The position numbers and the translations under genes were made by a program. The notes beneath the pieces are model-generated. The model was given only the letters and a program-made list of their open reading frames with translations. It was not told where the DNA came from and ran no database searches. Positions 59,851 to 64,000 of a stretch of DNA of 64,000 bases are shown here, piece by piece. This DNA comes from Aselliscus stoliczkanus (lineage: Eukaryota > Chordata > Mammalia > Chiroptera > Hipposideridae). Where the stretch lies: NCBI GenBank assembly GCA_033961575.1, contig CM066736.1, forward strand, positions 79,818,852 to 79,882,851. The letters are read 5' to 3'. Positions within the stretch are counted from its first letter, which is position 1; each line of letters opens with the position of its first letter.

Positions 59851-60890
59851 AAAAATGTCTATTCAGATCCTCTGCCCATTTTTAAAATATCTTTTTTTAT
59901 TTATTAAATCTATTGGGGGGACGTTGGTTTGTAAAATTACATATGTTTCAGGTGTACATTTTAATAATACATCATCTATATATTGCATTGTGTGCTCACT
60001 GTCCAGAGTCAGTTCTCCTTCCATCACCTTATATTTAACCCTTGTCCCTCTTCTACCACCCCCTCCCCCCTTGTCCTCTGGTAACCTCTAAATTGTTGTC
60101 TGTGTCTATGAATTTTTTTTTCTTCATTTTGTCTTATTTGTTTGTTGCTTTCAGTTTTATAGCCCACATATGAGTGAATTCGTATGGTTCTGGACTTTTT
60201 CTGTCTGACTTATCGACAAAACAAAGAGGCAGCCAATCAAAAGGGAGAAGATATTTGCAAACATCACCTCCAATGAGGGGTTAATATCCAAACTATACAA
60301 AGAATTTGTACAACTCAACAACAAAAAATACAAACAATCCAATCAAAAAATGGGCAGAGGACCTGAACAGACACTTCTCCCAAGAAGACAAATGGCCAAC
60401 ACAAATATGAAAAACTGCTCAACTTTACTAGCTATTAGGGAAATGCAAACTATTATTTAATCAGATTGGGTTTTTTTTTTTTATGTTAGTTGTGTGAATT
60501 CTTTATATATTTTGAATATTAACCCCGTATTGGATATATCATTTGCAAATATCTTCTCATTAAGTGAGTTGCCTTTTTGTTTTGTTGATGGTTTCCTTTG
60601 CTGTGCAAAAGCTTTTGAGTTTAATGTAGTCCCATTTGTTTATTTTTGCTTTTGTTGCCCTTGCCTAGGGAGACATATCCAAAAAAATATTTCTAAGACC
60701 TATGTCAATGAGTTTCCAGCTTATGCTTTTTCTTCTAGGAGTTTTGTGGTTTCTGGTCTTAAGTGGGTGAAGAGAAGATGAAAAAGAGAAGGAAGAAGGG
60801 GAATAAGAGGCACAAATTTCCAGTTATAAAGTAAATAAGTCATGGGGATGTAATGTAAAACATATGGAATATAGTCAATAGTATCATAAT
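59850..60890 (-). mobile_element. Old minus-strand L1 ORF2 fragment hosting a younger 5'-inverted L1
   Basis: Outer pieces 59855-59886 (atgtctattcagatcctctg) and about 60462-60780 (ggtttcctttgctgtgcaaa, gtagtcccatttgtttattt, cttctaggagttttgtggtt) are one L1 ORF2 on the minus strand, split at cccatttttaa. The cttaaaaagat pairs near 59833 and 60893 may be its target-site duplication. Confidence 0.7.
59887..60461 (-). mobile_element. Younger L1 with 5' inversion (twin-priming form)
   Basis: 59887-60214 is an L1 3' UTR and ORF2 end on the minus strand (tctattggggggacgttggt, aaaattacatatgtttcagg, atgagtgaattcgtatgg). 60215-60461 is an earlier ORF2 segment on the plus strand (gggagaagatatttgcaaac, gggcagaggacctgaacaga). 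The orientation switch with a gap in L1 coordinates is typical of twin priming. Confidence 0.75.
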
Positions 60891-61489
60891 AACCTTAAAA
60901 AGATTACTCTGGCTATAGGACAGAGTGTTCATTGTAGGGTGCAAACATATGGCATAGGAGACCACAGTTGCTGTTGTATAGGTAAAAGAATAGATAACTT
61001 TGACTAAGGCTGTAAGGAATGTCAGTGGGATTTGGTGATGGGTTCTGTATACGTCGGGCAGGTGTCAAGGATGATAATTTCTGGCTTGTGCACTTAGATG
61101 GATAGTGGTGTCATAAACTGGAAAAGGAGCACCAGGGGGTAACCAGGTTTGGTGGAAAGATTATGAGTTCAGTTTAGTTTTGTTATGCTGCGTTCTACGC
61201 ACTTTTGAAAAACAAGTGGAGCTAGCTGTCAAGTAGGGCTGTTGGATATAAGGATCTGTAACCCAGTTTGGGCTGAAGAGTCCTAGTGAATAGATGGTAA
61301 TCAAAGCATGGGATGGGAGCTCAAGGAAACATACTTCAGGAGCTGCTACCATACTGTACCCACCATGATACATTCCTAGAAATCCCCAAACATCCCAATT
61401 GTCCTAGAGTTCTAGTACATATGACTCCACTGAATCCCCCTCCACTTGATCCCTGGGAAAGCCTTTGCTTAAATTGGGTTCTACTTTTC

Positions 61490-61855
61490 TGCACTTATTT
61501 CCCATCCTTACTGCCGCCTTTCATTTTCCTAATCCTGCAATTCAGCCACACCCAACTTGCTGTCATTCCAAAATACGCCCTTCCTCTGTCTAAAATTCCC
61601 TTCTCATCACTGTCCTCCAAAGTGCTTTTGCAGGCAAACTGTTGTGTATGTTTCAAAGCCCACATCAACTCAATTATTTCACTTGTGAAGTATTTCTCAG
61701 CTTTCCTAAAGGAAGCAGTTTCTTATCTATGCTCTCACAGACCAAGGTTCACACCTAGTTTGTCAGCTAGAATGTAAACTCCATCAAGGTAGGGATTGTC
61801 TGTCTTGTTCATCTCTGCATCTTCAGTACCTTAAATGGTGCCTGACCACCTCTAA
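61490..61855 (+). repeat. L2 LINE 3' relic
   Basis: aattcccttctcatcactgt, gtgaagtatttctcagcttt, agctagaatgtaaactccat, caaggtagggattgtctgtc, cttcagtaccttaaatggtg. Confidence 0.75.
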
Positions 61856-63329
61856 GTTAGTACACATGCCCTAAATTGTAGTGTTTTATTAAATGTTCTT
61901 ATCCACTGTTCAAGAAGACCAAGCTCTCCAAGATCAGGCACTCTCTCTTATTCCTTCTAGCAATCAGCATCTAGCACGGGGTCCGGAAGCCAGGTCTCAA
62001 TAGGCCTTTGTAAATTTATATGAATGCATATGTTTCAGGGTGGGAAGGCCAAGCTTTCTATCCATTGCTCCCTGTGCTCACATGACCTCTTCCCCTGGAT
62101 TTTGGAAAGGGGATTTCCTAGTATGTGGACTTAACTGATTTCCCCTCACTTCAACTGCATGTGCCCTGGCTCCTCCTACTCCATCAGACTGGAACTCTTT
62201 GCAAGGGGGCTAAATGTAACTGCCTTACATTAGGTGGGAACAAGTACACTGACGAAATAGTCATTCAAGTGGATGGGATTTCTCTGGAGCCACTCTTCAA
62301 TGCAAGGGTACAGAGAAGAGGCTGGTTCCAAGATGTTATTGCCTCATGACATGGGAGGATAGAAGCTTACAATAGCAGAGCTGGAAAGGAATCTTGGGAT
62401 TATTTAGTTTTACATGTGTGTTTATGGCTGACATCTTTAATAAGAAACAGGCCTGGAGTATCAAAGTTACTTGCCCAAGGTCATACAGCTAACATATTTA
62501 TTTATTAATTTTTAAATGTTTGTCACACCTGGTTCTGAAAGGACTTCAGGTGATATAAAGATATATGTTAAACACAGCATAAGTGGGACAGAAGAGATTT
62601 AAAAGGAATAGAGATGTAAAACGGATCTAGGAATGCAAACCAAAAAGCAGCATTTATCAAATAGGTTCCATAGAATTATGGTAAGACCAGATGTTAGTAG
62701 GTGTTACATAAAAAAGGGGATACAAGTTCAAAATATCTGAACATGGTCAAAATACATTTAAACAGGTTATCTTTATTACAGAATCCTTCAAAACTTTGCT
62801 ATGCATATGCATTGTGAATCAACAAGAGTGTGACATTTTCCAAACTTACTTGATCTAGAACTGGTTTTTCAACATTTGAGGAACTAGCACTCTGCCAAAC
62901 CCCCACTGGGAACTGTTGCCGTGGAATTCTATATACTTTCTGAAGTTAGGGGCCAAGAAAATTTGGCTCTGAGCTTTCTAGCAGCCATCTGCAAAGGGGG
63001 AAGAAACGTTGGTTTAAGAACTCACGCTGTGCATAAGATAAAACCAGACCAATCAACCTGGAGAAGCCCAGGCAGGAACTTCTTGAAAGAGCCTCAGAAG
63101 GAGAAAAACTAATATAATAAATGAGATCTTCAACTTCTCTACACGTACTGCTAAATTTCACTGTATTCATCCCATATGACCCTTCAATACAGAGGAAAAT
63201 CATAACATCAAAGTATTACAATTATTCTATAATGAACTAATGAAATACACACTGGTGTATATACTATATATGCTGATCTGGCTTAATCTAGAAATGGATA
63301 TTTTTTTAAATGGTAAACATCCTTTTTTT

Positions 63330-63610
63330 ATTATTGTGGTAAATATACATGACATAAAATTTACCATTTTAACCATTTTAAGGTCTACAGTTTAGTGGCA
63401 ATAAGTACATTCACACTGTTGTGTAACCATCACCAACATCCACCTCCAGAACTTTTTCATCTTCCCAAACTTAAACTCTGTATCCATTAAAAATAATACC
63501 CTTTGCCCCACAGCCCCTGGAAACCACCATTGTACTTCCTGTCTCTATGAGTATGACTACTCTAAGTACATTAAATAAGTGGAATCAATATTTGTCCTTT
63601 TGTGACTGCC
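63330..63610 (-). repeat. Old L1 3' UTR fragment
   Basis: ttattgtggtaaatatacat, aaaatttaccattttaacca, gtgtaaccatcaccaacatc, ctggaaaccaccattgtact and atatttgtccttttgtgac, a common L1M-type 3' region. Copy C of the HAL1-like or L1 family is inserted at its right end. Confidence 0.65.
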
Positions 63611-63634
63611 TTTTTTCTTTTTTCTTTTCTTTTA

Positions 63635-64000
63635 AATTAGTTTCAGGCGTACAAAGCAATGTAATGGTTAGACATTTAAACCCCTCATAAAGTGATAACC
63701 CACCCCCCAAGCTACTACCTCTCTGACATCTTATATAGCTGTTACAATACCATCCAATATCTTCCTTATGCTGAACTCCACATCCCATGACTATATACCT
63801 ATATGTTTAGTTATAGTTGACATTCAATATTAATCTATAATACTTCAGCTTCAGATGTACAGTGCATTGATCAGGCATCTACAGTCTATGATGTGATCCC
63901 CCTGATAAGCCCAGTGCCCATCTGGTACCTTACATGATCTTTACAACATTGTTGATTCTATTCCCCATACTGTATTAACTACCAATTTGTATTATTATTA
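63635..64000 (-). mobile_element. Same 3' UTR as the HAL1-like element, copy C, cut by window edge
   Basis: After a T-rich tail (63611-63634) it matches copies A and B from attagtttcaggcgtacaaa through ctctgacatctt and gataagcccagtgcccatct to the edge. Whether it continues into ORF1 or into an ordinary L1 ORF2 lies outside the window. Confidence 0.8.

Larger units (their letters stand above)
53161..64000. other. Intergenic region 3' of PRCP
   Basis: No host coding exon recognised on either strand. Besides the elements listed, I see nothing in 53165-54500, 57570-57810, 57945-58200, 58540-59130, 61060-61480 and 61860-63330, except a MIR-like core near 62390-62500. Confidence 0.8.

Noticed and set aside
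61313..61777. 154-codon plus-strand open frame
   Set aside because: Most of it lies in an L2 relic and reads as low-complexity hydrophobic sequence with no domain.
53161..64000. A second host gene downstream of PRCP
   Set aside because: No open frame resembled a known protein or had matching splice sites; the longer frames fall in L1 or L2 sequence.

Overview
This is nuclear DNA from a placental mammal, most likely a bat. The evidence is dispersed MIR and L2 relics, many L1 fragments, and several young-looking tRNA-derived SINEs. These SINEs have a GGCCGGCC-type head or a VES/Rhin-like multimeric body, which I associate with Chiroptera, perhaps the rhinolophoid side. The species assignment is an inference from repeat style and cannot be proven from the window.

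One host gene is present, on the + strand: PRCP (lysosomal Pro-X carboxypeptidase, also called angiotensinase C, peptidase family S28). Eight coding exons are visible, corresponding to exons 2-9 of the nine-exon human gene, at 25980-26120, 29200-29301, 32173-32354, 32611-32768, 33497-33669, 43272-43436, 44174-44361 and 52411-52627. All have GT/AG boundaries and compatible phases and together read 441 codons without a break. They contain the Ser, Asp and His of the catalytic triad. Exon 1 (signal and propeptide) is not in the window, so everything before 25980 is intron 1. The 3' UTR ends near 53160, after an AATAAA at 53137. From 53.2 to 64 kb I see only intergenic repeats.

The rest is mobile-element strata. 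Two minus-strand LINE-derived elements (about 194-3055 and 54711-57554) have an L1 5' UTR, an ORF1 and an L1-type 3' UTR joined directly, with no ORF2. The ORF1-to-3'UTR junction is the same in both, so this is a half-L1 (HAL1-like) family rather than two chance deletions. The first copy keeps an uninterrupted 294-codon ORF1. The second appears to carry a 3' transduction. A third copy starts at about 63635 and runs off the right edge.

Other notable elements are an internally deleted mariner (9558-10155), a hAT with a repeated terminus (58213-58526), two related LTRs and a third LTR with a tandem repeat in U3. There are also three SINE architectures that share modules, and an L1 nest with a 5' inversion (59850-60890). 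No RNA gene, CRISPR array or second protein gene could be supported. The strongest candidate for something under-described is the HAL1-like family together with the SINE module swapping.
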